Source of the DNA: Zhengitettix transpicula
Taxonomy: Eukaryota > Arthropoda > Insecta > Orthoptera > Tetrigidae
DNA length: 64,000 nucleotides
Reading direction: 5' to 3'
Assembly (NCBI GenBank): GCA_037074705.1
Contig: CM073592.1
Location: 58,827,129-58,891,128 of the forward strand
Below, one piece after another: positions 25,801 through 38,584 of this stretch. A program made the position numbers and the translations under genes. Every line of letters begins with the position of its first letter. Within the stretch, counting starts at the first letter, position 1. A model generated the notes under the pieces. The model did no database searches. It saw only the letters and a program-made list of their open reading frames with translations, and had not been told where the DNA came from.

Positions 25801-28800
25801 CTGTTGATGTAAATAAATCAATATTCATATTACGGCAACTACTATAAAACGCTTAAATGAATTTTCAGAAAAATATGACTGTTCATATTTTGAAACCATC
25901 CATATTCTACCTCTTTGTATTTTCAGACGATCTGTTTCCGAACAAAATGATACATGGTTGTCTCACATCGGCCAATGCGTTCATAAACTAAACTAATGGC
26001 GTGTCCACGTGGCGTAGAGTGCGTCGCCGTCGCAGACGACTGTTGCAACACTAGGCAAAACGTATGGTGGGAGTACTCAGATGTAGTCTTGACCTACCTA
26101 GTATTACCTAAATATTGAATTTATCACTTATAATTTGCCAGAAACAGATTATGATAAACAATGTGATTTTTCGTAAGCCCATTTGTGACCACGTTGTATG
26201 AGGTATCAGTTTCACCCTCCATACCGAACCCCGAGTACCTTCTAATTTTAATCGCACTATAATGAATAAGACGTATAGATTTAATTTGATTAAATAATTA
26301 GTTGGAAGCTTTCAACTCTATTGTTATAATAATCCATCCTGTCCTATAATTAAAATCACAATAACTTTAAAAAATTTTAGTACCTATAGGTACTTAGTCA
26401 CTAATATAAAACTATGTTGTTTATTTAACAAGGTCTGATCTTAAACTGTTTTTGGTTTTTTCTGCTCATTCATGTCAACAGTCCTTTTTACCATAATGTA
26501 TAGATTTACTTAATTCGGTCAGAGCCTACTCAGATTCAACTAAATGTTAGTAAGAAAACATTAAGTGGTACAGAGAATTACTATTTTTGTAATTATTCAT
26601 AATATGCAGTTTTCCTGTTAGCATACTATATCACAGACAATATTCCGTGGGTGGTTATAGACGTTCATTCACTAGACAAAACTTTCACTTTCTAATGGAG
26701 TCAGTTGTTCGATCACGATGCACTAATACACCACGATGTATTTAGATATGACAGCTTTGCTCTGCTTACTTATCCCGCGATCTACAACACGAGTAATTAA
26801 CCCCTCGGTACAATAATGAAATGTTGTGACCCTTCCTCGCGCAGATAGCTGCTTGGAGCCGTGCCAGATGTACACGGCAGAAAATAGATTGCTCACATGA
26901 ATAATCACAGAAATAAAACATCAGGCGGACAGATTGTTTGCGAGCTTTTTCTGGTTTCTTGTGTATTCTTGCCATTGAAACAACCGTGACGGTAAAGAGT
27001 GGGAACTACGAGCCTGAAATCTGGTTCAAAAAGTGCACGAGCAATGATGATCAACATTGTTATGTGTAATATTGACAGTTGTATGCTCCAATGCAATATC
27101 AGATCATTTTAAACAGAAAGATATGATTCGATTTTCAGTAACGGAGCAGTTTTAAATGACAATAGCCGATGTTTCTCTAACGTACAATCCAGATTAGTGT
27201 GTGACATGATGTGTAGACATTTTATTCTGCATTACCGAAAATAAACTCCATAGATTTCTTCCTTTTAACAAGGATGTGTAAATATCATCAAGTAATAAAA
27301 TAAATATATTTTCTTTATCATCGCATTCTTTGAAGCATATTTCGTTTCAGTGTAAAATTTTTCCATTGCTGGGTTTCTTTTTTCGTCCTATGGTTGACAT
27401 CCTTGACGAGTTACTGAAAGCGACCACCCACAAAAACATCATTTGATGGCTGTTAAAGTCAAGGATGTGCATTCTCAACTTTCGAGAGAGGTTCACAACA
27501 AGATATTAATCGATTTCCTCTCCGAATATTTTATTATATCGATATAGCCTATCCTTCTGAAGATCCAATAATATCGAAATAAAGAATAAATTGAACTCGA
27601 ATCAAGTTTATCAAATTTGACTTGATTTGATATAAAACTTTATACGGAAATAGGACATTTTTAACGATTTAAAATGTGTTGCTACAGCTACGCTAAAAAT
27701 GTTGTAATTAAGATGGATTTATGATATTTCTGAACTTCTGCTTTCCAAGCACATTAAGAGTTACGGCTTCATACAAAAAATGACTTGACATTCGATATAA
27801 TACTGTATTTCGATGTTACAACGTGGTTTCTAAGGTTTCGGTGGAAGCCTTATATTTTCTGTTCGAGGAATTTCTCTCAGATAGAGGCAGTGGTTTAGCT
27901 ATTCGTGCTAAGGGTAAGGGTAAAATCGATTACGCTTCCTATTAGATGAATTCCGCTCACTTGAGCATCGTAAAAATAACACCACAGTAAAAACAAGTAT
28001 AATCAAAATAATAAATTATGTAACGGCGAATAGTAAATTATCTAATTTGTATAGTTTTGAGTTTCTAGGTTCTTAAGCAATTGAAAGTTGAGCTCGATCG
28101 ATGAAAAAAATAAAAATCTTTTTTATTTAAACTAATTTCTTAAGAACTATAAAAATATCCAAATCATTTGTCATCAAATTAGGTTGACTATTATAATTTT
28201 TTCTCTCTATAAAATGTCCTGTCCATACTGTTAAAAATAGTAATAAGTTCACAATTTAGATTATAATACGTTTTTTTATATTCAAAATAGTTTTCACTAC
28301 CAGAGACAACATAAGTGATTATCTCTAGAAATATTTATACGACCATTAATTTTTAGTCGCGTTTCCGTTAATATTTCTCTCGTCGGAGCAAATAAAAATG
28401 CAGGTAGATGTCGTGTCATAAGTTGAAAGTAAATGGAATGGTAGTTACTCGTTTTGGTTTCAAGAAAACGATGATTTATGGATTTTATCATATTCCACAT
28501 TGCAATATACATACATTTATGGGAATGCAGATATAATTTTTTTAAATTATTGTAAATCTTGCGCTAAAAATTAGTATGTACGATCCAGCAGGACGTGCTT
28601 CAATGAATGTAGCTTTCTGTTGATTAATCCATACGCTTTGCATTAAGACCCTGGAGAACCAGAACTGGCCGAGAACGACCGTCAGACTGCCAACGTCATT
28701 CTGGAATTAGAGGTCACACGATGAATACCCTCTGCGACAATTAATCCCATTCTACAAAGTTATATTTCTGATCATTAGTGAGGAGTCTTCCATAAAGTTA

Positions 28801-30601
28801 ATATAGGGATCACTGGAGAATGCATGTAGGATAAGATTGTTGTGCCCTCATCCTGTTCTCTCCATTCTTTGAACAGTCAGATTGGTTTATTTATTGAATG
28901 CCGTCACATGAAGCGGGAATGAATAGATCAGGGATGTAGCTTCTTGCTAAACAACATGTGCATACGTCAGAGGCCATTCTTTGGATTTCTATTGATAACT
29001 ATCACAATAGGTAGCACGAAATATAAAACAAACGCCGATCCTGCCTTGAAATACTTTCAACATTGAGCAAATGATTTCTCCATCTGCAGCTGTCATTTTC
29101 ACCTGATGTTTCGTAGATTTCAAAATGAAACGAAACAAGGTTACTTTACAGAAGACGTGTGCTGGTAAAATTAAATATTTAAGATATTCAAAGAACTTAA
29201 AATTTGCTTTTGAAATAATCTTACTGAAGTTTTAAAACATATAGAAACTTTTACGTCACAACACACTTCTCATTTCCAAAGCCGATAGTTTATATAATAG
29301 GTTGTTGGTAAAAGGACGTGAATAAGTACGTTGTCGGAAGGGATAATTGAAAGATGTGGTGTCATTCAGAATGAATATAGTCAACAAATAGCATTATATG
29401 GGAATATTTTTAAATTAAACTGAAAAATTACCTTATTGATATAATATAAAATATAGCCAAACACAGAAATATTATTAAAAAAGAAAACATTTTTATCCTA
29501 AAGTTACATTTGTTTAAACATTACAATGCTTAATTATTCAACATTATTATGATGGGCTAATTTTGAGATACAGAGCGTGATTGTAGCAGTTATGGTTGAC
29601 TATATATATTTTTCCTGCTATAACACTGCGTCTTTGGTGTTGTTTGTCCAACTGATGACGTCCTCCTGAAGGCGACATTGCATCATTCTGGGCGGTTCAG
29701 CTACGTCCAGCAACGTATAGCTTTGTCTGTTGCGTTAACCCTTCACGTATATACTATTAACTGGGACGTTGATACTCTGCTGACCTGGTTAATGGTCGAG
29801 CACTGCAATCACAACATACGAGCAGACTTTCCTGACACTGTATTAGGTTCTTGGACTTCCGACTACTGTCTCTTTTCTTCGCAGATTGATGGTGTTCATA
29901 AGGCTCTATAGCTTTCTATCACGACTATCTGTTACTTTTCGCTCCTTATTCCTCAACATCCAACAATATTCTGTCTTTACCGCAACGCTTCCATTTCCAA
30001 CTACCTTTTGCTGCGCCGCTCCACTAACTGTCCCTTTTCTCGATTTACTGATTATCCAAATCAACATTTTCCGACACTTAACTGCTGATATCTTCTCCAT
30101 TTTCTTCCAATTTTATTTATTCCATTCTTAGCTGGTTGTCTCTCACTTTTATTCTTGGTGACATCCAATGAGATCAAGGTAATGATTCTTTTTAGCACTT
30201 AATTGTTGTTAGGATTGCGGAAATACTCCGGACACACAAACTGTAGCTCCCGACGCTGATCCTTATTAACTCTTACAGGGAACGACGTTCGACCAGAATA
30301 TCCAGACGAAAATAACATAGAAAAATAAATTGACCCCATAAAAATAGTGAAACAAAAGTAGTTCGAACCCCCTGTTTGAATAACGAATAGACGTTTTTAG
30401 GCTAATATTCAGCGACCCTTATACACAAATCATTGATAACAAGCATTATAATTTTTACTAACTCCTCTTTGTTTATCTTAATTAAGCAAAACATTCCACA
30501 CATTAGATAATCTCGTTACTTATTCGCGTTATTAAACTTAAACTTATTTACGAATCTAATTTCTGTTGTTAGGAAACGTTGTCATACACTCTATACCAAT
30601 A
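25801..30601. other. Non-genic stretch
   Basis: No family is recognised. The pyrimidine-rich segment at about 29640-30160 has the texture of an LTR or untranslated transposon sequence, but I found no second copy or defined ends. Confidence 0.5.
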
Positions 30602-30859
30602 CCTCCTCTCCCGCTATCGGAAGGGCAGGGGACAAGTACCCAATGCCCGACCAACCTGATGCAGGTTTTTCTAGGGTTTTCCCTGCATTTCTTTAGGCGA
30701 ATGCCGGGTGGGATCCTTAAAATATAGCCCGGGGGCCCTAGTAACCCTTGGCTACCTTCCTCTACCCTTCCGCATCCCCCTTTCAAATCCCTTCCTATGC
30801 TATTAAAGGGGAGTTGCCCAACGTGGATTACCCTTATGTAGCCTGTTGCCCTAAAAAAA
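30602..30859 (+). repeat. Poly(A) retroposon family copy
   Basis: A clean copy from CTCTCCCGCTATCGG through TGATGCAGGTTTTTCTAGGG, AGCCCGGGGGCCCTAG and CTATGCTATTAAAGGGG to CCTGTTGCCC plus A7. It is 5'-truncated. It is one of the most regular copies in the window and a good starting point for a consensus. Confidence 0.85.
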
Positions 30860-32021
30860 TTTATTTCAGAAGACAAATTGTTCATAATTTCGACTGTGAC
30901 TTCCAATAGATCGGTTCGTTGCTCTTTTCTTCCTCTGTCCGTTTTTTAATATTTAAAATGACGTCTGAAATTTTTCAAACCCCTACTGTTTAGGCAGTGA
31001 TAAATAGAAAAATGAGAGAAAGTTATTATCTGACGTTGTAGTAACAGAAATTGATTTAATATAAACTCCAAAAAAGGATAATGCCATTATTCAAGAAGTA
31101 GGACTGAAAAATCAAATTATACGGAATCAAACTCTGAACTTGAGTAAACGACAAAAAACTAGGAACAACTAGGAGAATGAGCTATACTAGGAAATACTCA
31201 ATTTACGTCCTAACAGTGGAATGACCGTATATAGTGCTCCGTGTAAATAACATTTGAAGTCTTTTACAGGAGAAATCAAAGGTTTGCCTTACGCATTTGA
31301 ACGTCGTTCTTGTCAACATTTGCAACATGCTGAGTGCGTCTATCGTGGACACACACAATCGGGTAGATAGTAGCAGCTTGATTTGCATAATACGCAAAAC
31401 CCACTTCTTCGCAAACAAAGGAATATTTACCGGCAAAACGCTGCGTGCATGCTAGTCCCGAAACAATACACTTTTAACGAGCAGCTGCCAACACGCATTG
31501 ATTCTGAATGAATTTCAGTTGTCAATAATACAACTTATTACTGCTCCACATCACCTTAATTATTACAAGAATGTATAGTATAATTAGTACTGCACGTTAT
31601 TTAAATGGTATGGTGAATGGGGAAATACAATAGCAATACTTTCAGAATTACACATAGGCCTGCAAATAAACGTTGTCGCGGTAGCACAATTCTGGTAATA
31701 TAAATTTCGAAATATAACCGTTAAGACTGGCGAGCGTCGTAGATGGTAAAGAAACAATTATCACTAACCTGTAATATATTCAAGGAGTGGATGACTCATG
31801 CTAATTGCGCCAAAAAACAGATATAAAGTTACGAGTAAGGGCGCCGAGCCACGCTGGCGACAAACATTTAAAATAATAAATGGTTATAAAATTTATTCGG
31901 ACACATATCTGAACAAACACCTTCGGAGGTTAGAAAATTAAACTACACTGCGATTTGGTTCTACCATTTTTTATTTGAGTTGACTTTTTTAAGTATTCAA
32001 TATTTATATTTAATCGCTATG

Positions 32022-32061
<40 letters not shown>

Positions 32062-33515
32062 GTAATTGCTTACAAATTACAAACTTAAACATATCAATAA
32101 AATGAAGGTAGATTGTAATAGTTAATTATAAACTTCCTCATATTATTAAAATTATTAAAAAATACGTTTCCGTTCCAAAAAAAAAATCTCATTTGCATAT
32201 CTGTTCGGCGTTGGAGACGCACAAGCAACGAAATTAGAAAAAAAATGAGTTCAGCTCAATTCAAGAAATTGATACAGAAAAGTTATTCATTATTATTTAC
32301 TACAAAAAAAATTGTGACACGACCTGAATTTTCCTTTTCTTTATGCACGAAAATATTTGACTACATGAGAATGCAAGTTTCATATAACGGTTCACCAGTA
32401 AGTTCCTTTCTCACTCGATTTATACTTAGATGCGGACTTGACCCCCGAATTAATTTGTTCCTTTTACATTATCCATAACTTATGTGCCACTAATTTAAAT
32501 AAATGGTAAAAAAACATAATTTACAGTTACCAGATGGATGTAATAAATAAAAACCAAATAATACATTACATCAAACTATCGTTTATAAAATAATTAATTA
32601 GAGCTGGAATGAAATTACAGAAAACAGCTGAGAGTTCGTAAAACATATTATATTCTAACAAAAATAAAATTAAGGAACGCATCACCCACAAAAACGCGTA
32701 GAAAAAGTAAACATTCCGTTTCAGGAACATTTTTAGACTTACTCAGTATTTTATATCCATGCCATTTTTATTTAAAAATATTATTCAGTTATTACAAAGT
32801 GTTTTTGACTAGATTACGGGGCCATAGATTATAAATTTCTTGACTTGCTACAGGATTCCGTTCTGTTGCCCGATAGATTTAAAATTCCGTTAGATTATGG
32901 CTTTGATAATATGATTTATTAATAAATATTATTTACATCCGCTTGTGCTTGTTTTCTGTGGAGCCAGGATGTCTCCGGACATAGTTGACAGTCATAATCG
33001 ATTATTTGAAATAACAGGGTCATAAAATCTGGTTGTTGACCAAGTGTGAGAAAGAAAGCTGCTTGACGACAAAATTGTGATTGGCTGGAAAATATGAGAT
33101 GGGTTCAGATCACCTCCCAAATCTACTTATTTTGTTCAATCGTGTGACTTCGCGGTCCTGGCAGAAAAGCGAGAAACATTACTTACAAAGAATTCGGCAA
33201 AGAAGAAACAGAGTCGACTTAGGAAAAAAATTGTAGTTCAAGATCAGACTAGATAAACATGACCAGGAGACCATGGTCAAGAGAACATCGTCGATCAACT
33301 CAGATCCATGACAGCAGAATATTTCGGGAACTACCAGATATATTATTTCTTGATACGCTCCTAGAAGAGGATTATCAGGTATATAGTAAAAATTTCAACT
33401 TAAATAGGTAAAGATAATTTCTCTGGGCTAGTTACAAAAAATATGAGGTTTTTTGAACCGAATATGAAAGTAAGTTTTAAATTGATTTAAAGCCTATATT
33501 AATAAACTTTGACTA
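30860..33515. other. Non-genic, AT-rich stretch
   Basis: Contains one TA microsatellite (32.02 kb) and nothing else that I recognise. Confidence 0.6.
32024..32060. repeat. (TA)n microsatellite
   Basis: A TA run of 37 bases in AT-rich sequence. Confidence 0.95.
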
Positions 33516-33844
33516 TTTTTTTAGGGTAACAGGCTACATGAGGGTAATCCACATGGTGGCAACTCCCCTTTAATAGCATAGGAAGGGATTTTAAAGGGGG
33601 AATGCGGAATATAGCCAAGGGTTAACTAGGGCCCCCGGGCTATGGTTTAAGGATCCTACCCAGCAATTCGCCTAAAAGTCTATATAACCTGCATCAGGTA
33701 GGTCGGGCATTTGGAACTTGTCCCACGCCCTTCCGATGGCGGGAGAAAGCTGTGGAGTCGCAGCTTTCCCCTCGCCGTGCCTTGACCGGTTTAGGAGGCA
33801 GCTGGCCGACTATTCCCAATAGGAATAGAGGACAACTCTTACCG
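33516..33844 (-). repeat. Poly(A) retroposon family copy
   Basis: A T7 tail, then GGGTAACAGGCTACATGAGG, AATAGCATAGGAAGGG, GTTAACTAGGGCCCCCGGG, GGTCGGGCATTTGG, CCCTTCCGATGGCGGGAG and GGTTTAGGAGGCAGCTGGCC, ending near GGACAACTCTTACCG. It extends further at the 5' side of the element than most copies. Confidence 0.85.
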
Positions 33845-35039
33845 ATTTTTTTAAGTAATGTAATATAACATCTTCCCCGTTACAGTAACGAGAAACAGCA
33901 ATTATTATAGATGAAACGATTCAATCATGAACAGATATTTACATTTTTCTGTATATGTGCTCTTTTGCGAAAGATATATGCATATTAGTTTCTCGATCTA
34001 ATAAAAGAAGAATAAATTTGGTGGATAAAAAATATTACAATACAGTTATCGTGAACTGATTTTATGATGTCTCTGTTCTTCAAAAGAGAATAGCTAAAAT
34101 CTGCTGATGCAAATAAAGCTTACACTAACAATAAATCGATTATGCCATGTTGTAATTAGCCTCGAATTAGCGGGGCCGGATCCAACTTAATCTTCTACCG
34201 AGAGTGAAACAACATTCAGAGCAGCAAATGAGTTGTGCAAAGAGAAACGATAACTGTAATAATGATTCTTGAAATCCCAAGGGTAAAAAATAAAACTAGC
34301 AATAACTTTGGTGAAGTTCTTTACTGCGCTTGACTGGCATGGTTAACTTTTCTAATTACCATTTTACGACGACGGATGCGCGTTATTTCCCTCGAGTTCT
34401 GCTAGTACGGACAAAGAAAAGCCTGTCTGTCGACTGGAATCTGACCATAGCTAGTTTAGAAATACTGTACCTGTTTATTAAGGTTCTACAGCCCTGATAA
34501 AACAATTGCCTGAATGTCTTCTTTTGGATTTTGTGAAGGGAAAAATAAATAATCAGCGCGTCAGTGAAGACGAGGTTGTGCATTTATGTCTTTTGATAAT
34601 ATTTTAAAAATTTTAAAAGGATGGCATAATGTGTGCAAAAGAAAGGAGATTAAGTTGAAACGGAAAAACAAATTATAGATTAATTTCATTACGAGATTTT
34701 TCAGTAACTCGGTTGTTATTTTCAGTCAATCTCACAAATCAAATTAACAATTATTTCTGTCGATCGTACTACGAGTCATCAAACTTATTTGTTCGTAAAA
34801 TTTCTACTAAATTTGGTGTTTTGCTTTTTTCCAATTCGTTGCTGTTTCCATAACGAAGATAAAAATACCATCAGATGCACTGTAGGCCACACGGGATAGT
34901 GCAATAGACTGAAAATATTTATAAATAATATATATAATACTGGAGTTCAGTCCAAAGATCTTTTGAAAACTATAGAAATATAAAAATAGAGCTGTAGGAT
35001 TAAAGATTATATGATCATAAGTTGTGTGTGCCATATAAC
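33845..35039. other. Non-genic, AT-rich stretch
   Basis: No feature seen before the LINE fragment at 35.04 kb. Confidence 0.6.
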
Positions 35040-35219
35040 TAAAGCTGTGTCAGGAATAATAATAATGAAAAGAATAGAACGTAAGATAGATCAGAATTTA
35101 ATTGATAACCAGTTTTGGTTTCGGAGAGGGAGGGGGACCAGAGATGCAATAGGTGGTTTAGGGATATTACGAGAGCGAGTGATAGAGGTTAACGAGAAGA
35201 TGTGTGTGTATATATATAT
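35040..35219 (+). mobile_element. LINE reverse transcriptase fragment, left part of nested stack
   Basis: The frame beginning near 35040 encodes RIERKIDQNLIDNQFWF and GRGTRDAIGGL, which match the N-terminal reverse transcriptase region of LINE polyproteins (normally NQFGFRxGRGTRDAI). The copy carries Trp in place of the conserved Gly. It runs into a TA-rich stretch and stops at the solo LTR. Confidence 0.7.
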
Positions 35220-36174
35220 TGTAATAATTTATTAATATCAATATATAATGGATGAAAGTGGCTTAAATGAAATACACTATAATAACTTTAATGAACAAAC
35301 AAAATTTATTATCAATTTTAAAACACAAAATATAAAATACACGAAATATTTGGGATCTCAGGGTCTTGATCTGGGTTTGATAAATGGCTGAATTTATACA
35401 ATCAAAATTACATTTACCTTTTATGGAAGTTAATGCGTCTGAAACATAGACGAAATTTGTTGTAGAAGAAATAATACTACAGATTGAATTTAAACAGTTT
35501 TAAATTTATCAAGAATTAACGATCTCATTTTATCGATATTTAAATAATTAAAGAACGATCTGACTTTTATCTTTTGAAAATGGTTTACAAATGATTTCAA
35601 AGTATTTCTCTACTTACGGCCGCCCAGGTCTCATTTTAGGTTTTTCGTGCACAAAATTTGGGGATATCACTGATTCTAGTACTCACAGACTCTAAATGTC
35701 AACAAATTCTAATTGGCGTAGTTTGTTAGTTGGTCTAACACAAATTGGTAGGTTCTCGATGCTTTACTCCAACCTGGATTTGCAGATCTCGTAACTTTAG
35801 TTGAAAAGGTCCTTCATTGGTTTGTCTATGACCAGCATGATGAATTTTCGTTCGACCACCGAATATAACATTAGTTGCACTCTCTCCTTCCCGACTGAAG
35901 ATTGCTTTACTTTTCAATATTTGAGAGCATGTTTGTAACTGGACCACATTCTTTCGTTCTGACTGCTCCACTGTAAAGCTTTCGAACTGTTCGCTGTCCG
36001 CTGCCCAACTGTAAACTTCGTCTCTTAGATTTTGAGCGCGTAAACTCTCTCAACTGCCCAACAATGTTTTCTTTGCCTCGCCGGATTGTTGCGGCGTCCG
36101 CTCTATATCCACTAATAATGGGTCCTCTACAATCCAACTTTCCAATTAGAACAATGTCTTAATTACCAATTACT

Positions 36175-36177
<3 letters not shown>
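35220..36177. mobile_element. Solo LTR, copy 2 (inserted in a LINE)
   Basis: A 958-bp unit alignable by eye with 12246-13207 along its length, with TGTAATAATT and AATTACTACA ends. The flanking 4-bp repeat is ATAT, but the insertion lies in a TA-rich tract so this duplication is weak evidence alone. LINE coding sequence lies on both sides, showing that it inserted into an older element. Confidence 0.75.

Positions 36178-36209
<32 letters not shown>
36178..36209. repeat. (TA)n microsatellite at LTR border
   Basis: It directly follows the 3' end of the solo LTR at 36177. TA repeats also precede the LTR at 35210-35219, suggesting that the LTR inserted into a TA tract. Confidence 0.9.
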
Positions 36210-36211
<2 letters not shown>

Positions 36212-36299
36212 TCTGTAGACTCCAGTCAATACCGATGTCTTTTAGGACCACAAATAATCTGTTTAATATTACTATGTCCAAATGATTTCACTCCGACAG

Positions 36300-36506
36300 T
36301 AGAGTTTTTGTTGGCGTTATATAAGGTCAGAAGGTGCCAGTAAAAGCAGAAGGTGATGAGACGGAAGAGTTTGGTGTTATATGAGTCGGAGACATGGACG
36401 ATAATAAAGAAGGAAGAGAAGTATTAAGAAAGTTTTGAGACGTGTGTAGCGGAATACGGAGAATATGACCTGTTCGGATCGAGTTATAAATGAGGAACTA
36501 GTAAGC
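36300..36506 (+). mobile_element. LINE fragment, middle part of nested stack
   Basis: Reading frames here give RRKSLVLYESETWTI followed by eroded sequence and RVINEELVSR, comparable to the YGSETW...RVRNEEVL region of the same kind of LINE. Frameshifts and stops are frequent. It follows the solo LTR and precedes an opposite-strand Jockey-like insert. The central part of the LINE is missing between this and the fragment at 35.0-35.2 kb. Confidence 0.55.
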
Positions 36507-37345
36507 AGATTTTTTTCTTCTTCAGATAATTAACTATTTACAATCTGCTGAGAAGCAATAAGTAAATATTATACATGAGTGTGGGTTTGGATAAAAGACG
36601 CGTTCATTAACACCTCTTCTGTAGCGGCTTGGATGTTGTTACTATTTAGGTTATTTTAAGTTAGAAGCGGCATTGCAGATCCAGAGTGTAATGTCTTTTG
36701 AGCCTGCGCTTGTGTTCACTGCTGTCTAGTAGATTAGTTGCTAGTTAGTTGGGGTGCAACTCAAGTTTTTTTTATGTATCTTTCACTGCTTTTTCCAATT
36801 ACACTTTTCACTGAACTCACTTTTAGGTCACTCTATATGTCTGCATTGCTTACGTAGTATGGTGCGTTAGTGATAGTTCGGAGCATTTTTGACTGGCATC
36901 TTTCAATTATTTCGATGTTAGTGGATGATGCTGTTCCCCATAGCTGGATGCCATACATCCAACCGGCCTTAAAAATGGTCTTGTATATTAGTACTTTGTT
37001 GTCGAGAGAAAGTTTTGATCTACTACCCAGTAGCCAGAGGTGTGTGCTGAGTTTTATGTTTAGTTGAAGTCTTTCCTTCCATTTGTGTGTCCTCCATGTG
37101 AGGCCCTTGTCGAGATGCATTCTCAGGTATTTTGCAGAGTCAGACTGTGGTACAGGCTGTCCATTGAGCATTATTGGTGGGCATATTCCATGTCGTTTGG
37201 TAAAAGTGACGTGTACCGATTTTGTTTCGTTTATTTTTATGCGCCATGTTTTTAGCCAATCGTGGATGGTATTAAGGCTATTTTGTAGCTGCGTAGATGC
37301 ACTGACTGGATCATCTGTGACTAATAGCGCAGTATCATCTGCAGC
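36507..37345 (-). mobile_element. Jockey-like LINE, 5'-truncated, nested on the minus strand
   Basis: The minus-strand frame 37447-36833 encodes the catalytic AADDTALL motif of reverse transcriptase, then IHDWLKTWRIKINETKS, YKTIFKAGWMYGIQLWG and MLRTITNAPYYVSN, all characteristic of Jockey-type elements. The frame stops before the usual C-terminus. The left boundary is an A-rich tail on the minus strand (T-rich near 36509). LINE sequence of the other orientation lies on both sides, so this copy inserted into it. Confidence 0.75.
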
Positions 37346-37600
37346 AAGAACAGTTGAGAGAGGAGAAAGTATTAGAAAGAGGAAAGTATCACAGGTGACA
37401 CGTACACTTAGAAGAGAATGTACAATGAGAAATTTGATGGAGGGCATATTAGAAGGTTAGAGAGGAGTGGGAAGACAAAGAGTTGGTATGTTGGATTATG
37501 TGATGAGAGGAAGATGGACGATTCTCAGGAAAGAAAGGAGTAGAGAAGTACTATCTAATGTATGTCAATTGACAGATCCACCGAAGAAGAATAAACAAGA
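37345..37600 (+). mobile_element. LINE fragment, right part of nested stack
   Basis: The + frame reads SIRKRKVSQVTRTLRRECTM then RNLMEGILEG, and after a stop RERSGRQRVGMLDYVMRG. This matches the C-terminal end of LINE polyproteins of the GSETW type seen at 36.3 kb. It is the continuation of that element beyond the Jockey-like insertion. Confidence 0.65.
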
Positions 37601-38584
37601 GTATCAGTCCTTTCTTTTATAATAATTGCAACCGTTTTCGTCAATCGAAGTGTAATGGAGATGGTAAATTCAACTAATTCTTCGTAAGGCGCGAATTGCT
37701 ACTATATCATTCTACATTCATGAAGTTTGTTGTGTAACATTCCTGCGAGGTTTTCGAACTCCGGAGTTGCAAAACAGTGTTATGGCAAGAGTAATATAAT
37801 TACTCGTGGATGTGTGCTCGGGGCGGAAATTACCGGCCGCAGACATCACACAGATCCTCAATATTCGCACAGACGCAATTTACTCTCATCTAACCCCCCC
37901 CCTCACTTTGCTTACTGAATCACTCTCAGCACATCGCCCGAAGATTAGCAAAACAAGCTGTTTTTGGTTGACTGGTTGCTGTGTCCCAAGAGGCCAACTG
38001 TGAGCACTGAAGCTGAGGGTCTCGTTTCAGAATTAATTTGTGGTGCGTAGCGGAGAGAAACATTCCAATGTCTATTGATTCAGAGCAAACTCGTAGTCAC
38101 ACCTATAAGATCGGGATCGCCCAACATCCTCAGTTAACAACATTAATTATGAGGAACTGTGATACAATGAAAAACATTTAGTTTCGTGAATAGCATTGAT
38201 CCTCTTGACTCAAGAGTAATCCCAAGTTTTTGAGTTGAAAACAAAATTCTTTTCTCTTCGGATACACGGTAATATTGTTGCGGGTATCTTAGTGGATGGA
38301 TGATTTTCGAGGGTACAACTGACTTTACTTATGCGTTTCCGAGTAGAGCCCAGTTAGGGTTTGTATTATACACGTAGATAAATTATTGTTGCACGAATGT
38401 CGAAAGGCAGCTGTGTTTTCTTCCGACTACAATAACAAATTATTATATCGAGAATATCTGTGAGGAGAGACATAAATATAAGTGAAATAGTCTGGGAGAA
38501 ATTGTTTAGTAAGTCTCTTGGTAGAAGCAGCGACGTGCGATTTTAATACAATGAATTCAAAGAATGATCGGAAATTAAACAAAA
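37601..38584. other. Non-genic stretch
   Basis: A C9 run lies at about 37894-37902. The segment 37720-38120 is less AT-rich but has no family likeness. Confidence 0.55.

Noticed and set aside
30556..30906. 116-codon minus-strand frame
   Set aside because: It is the antisense of the retroposon copy at 30.60-30.86 kb.
35735..36137. 78- and 76-codon minus-strand frames
   Set aside because: They lie inside the second solo LTR and have no independent support.
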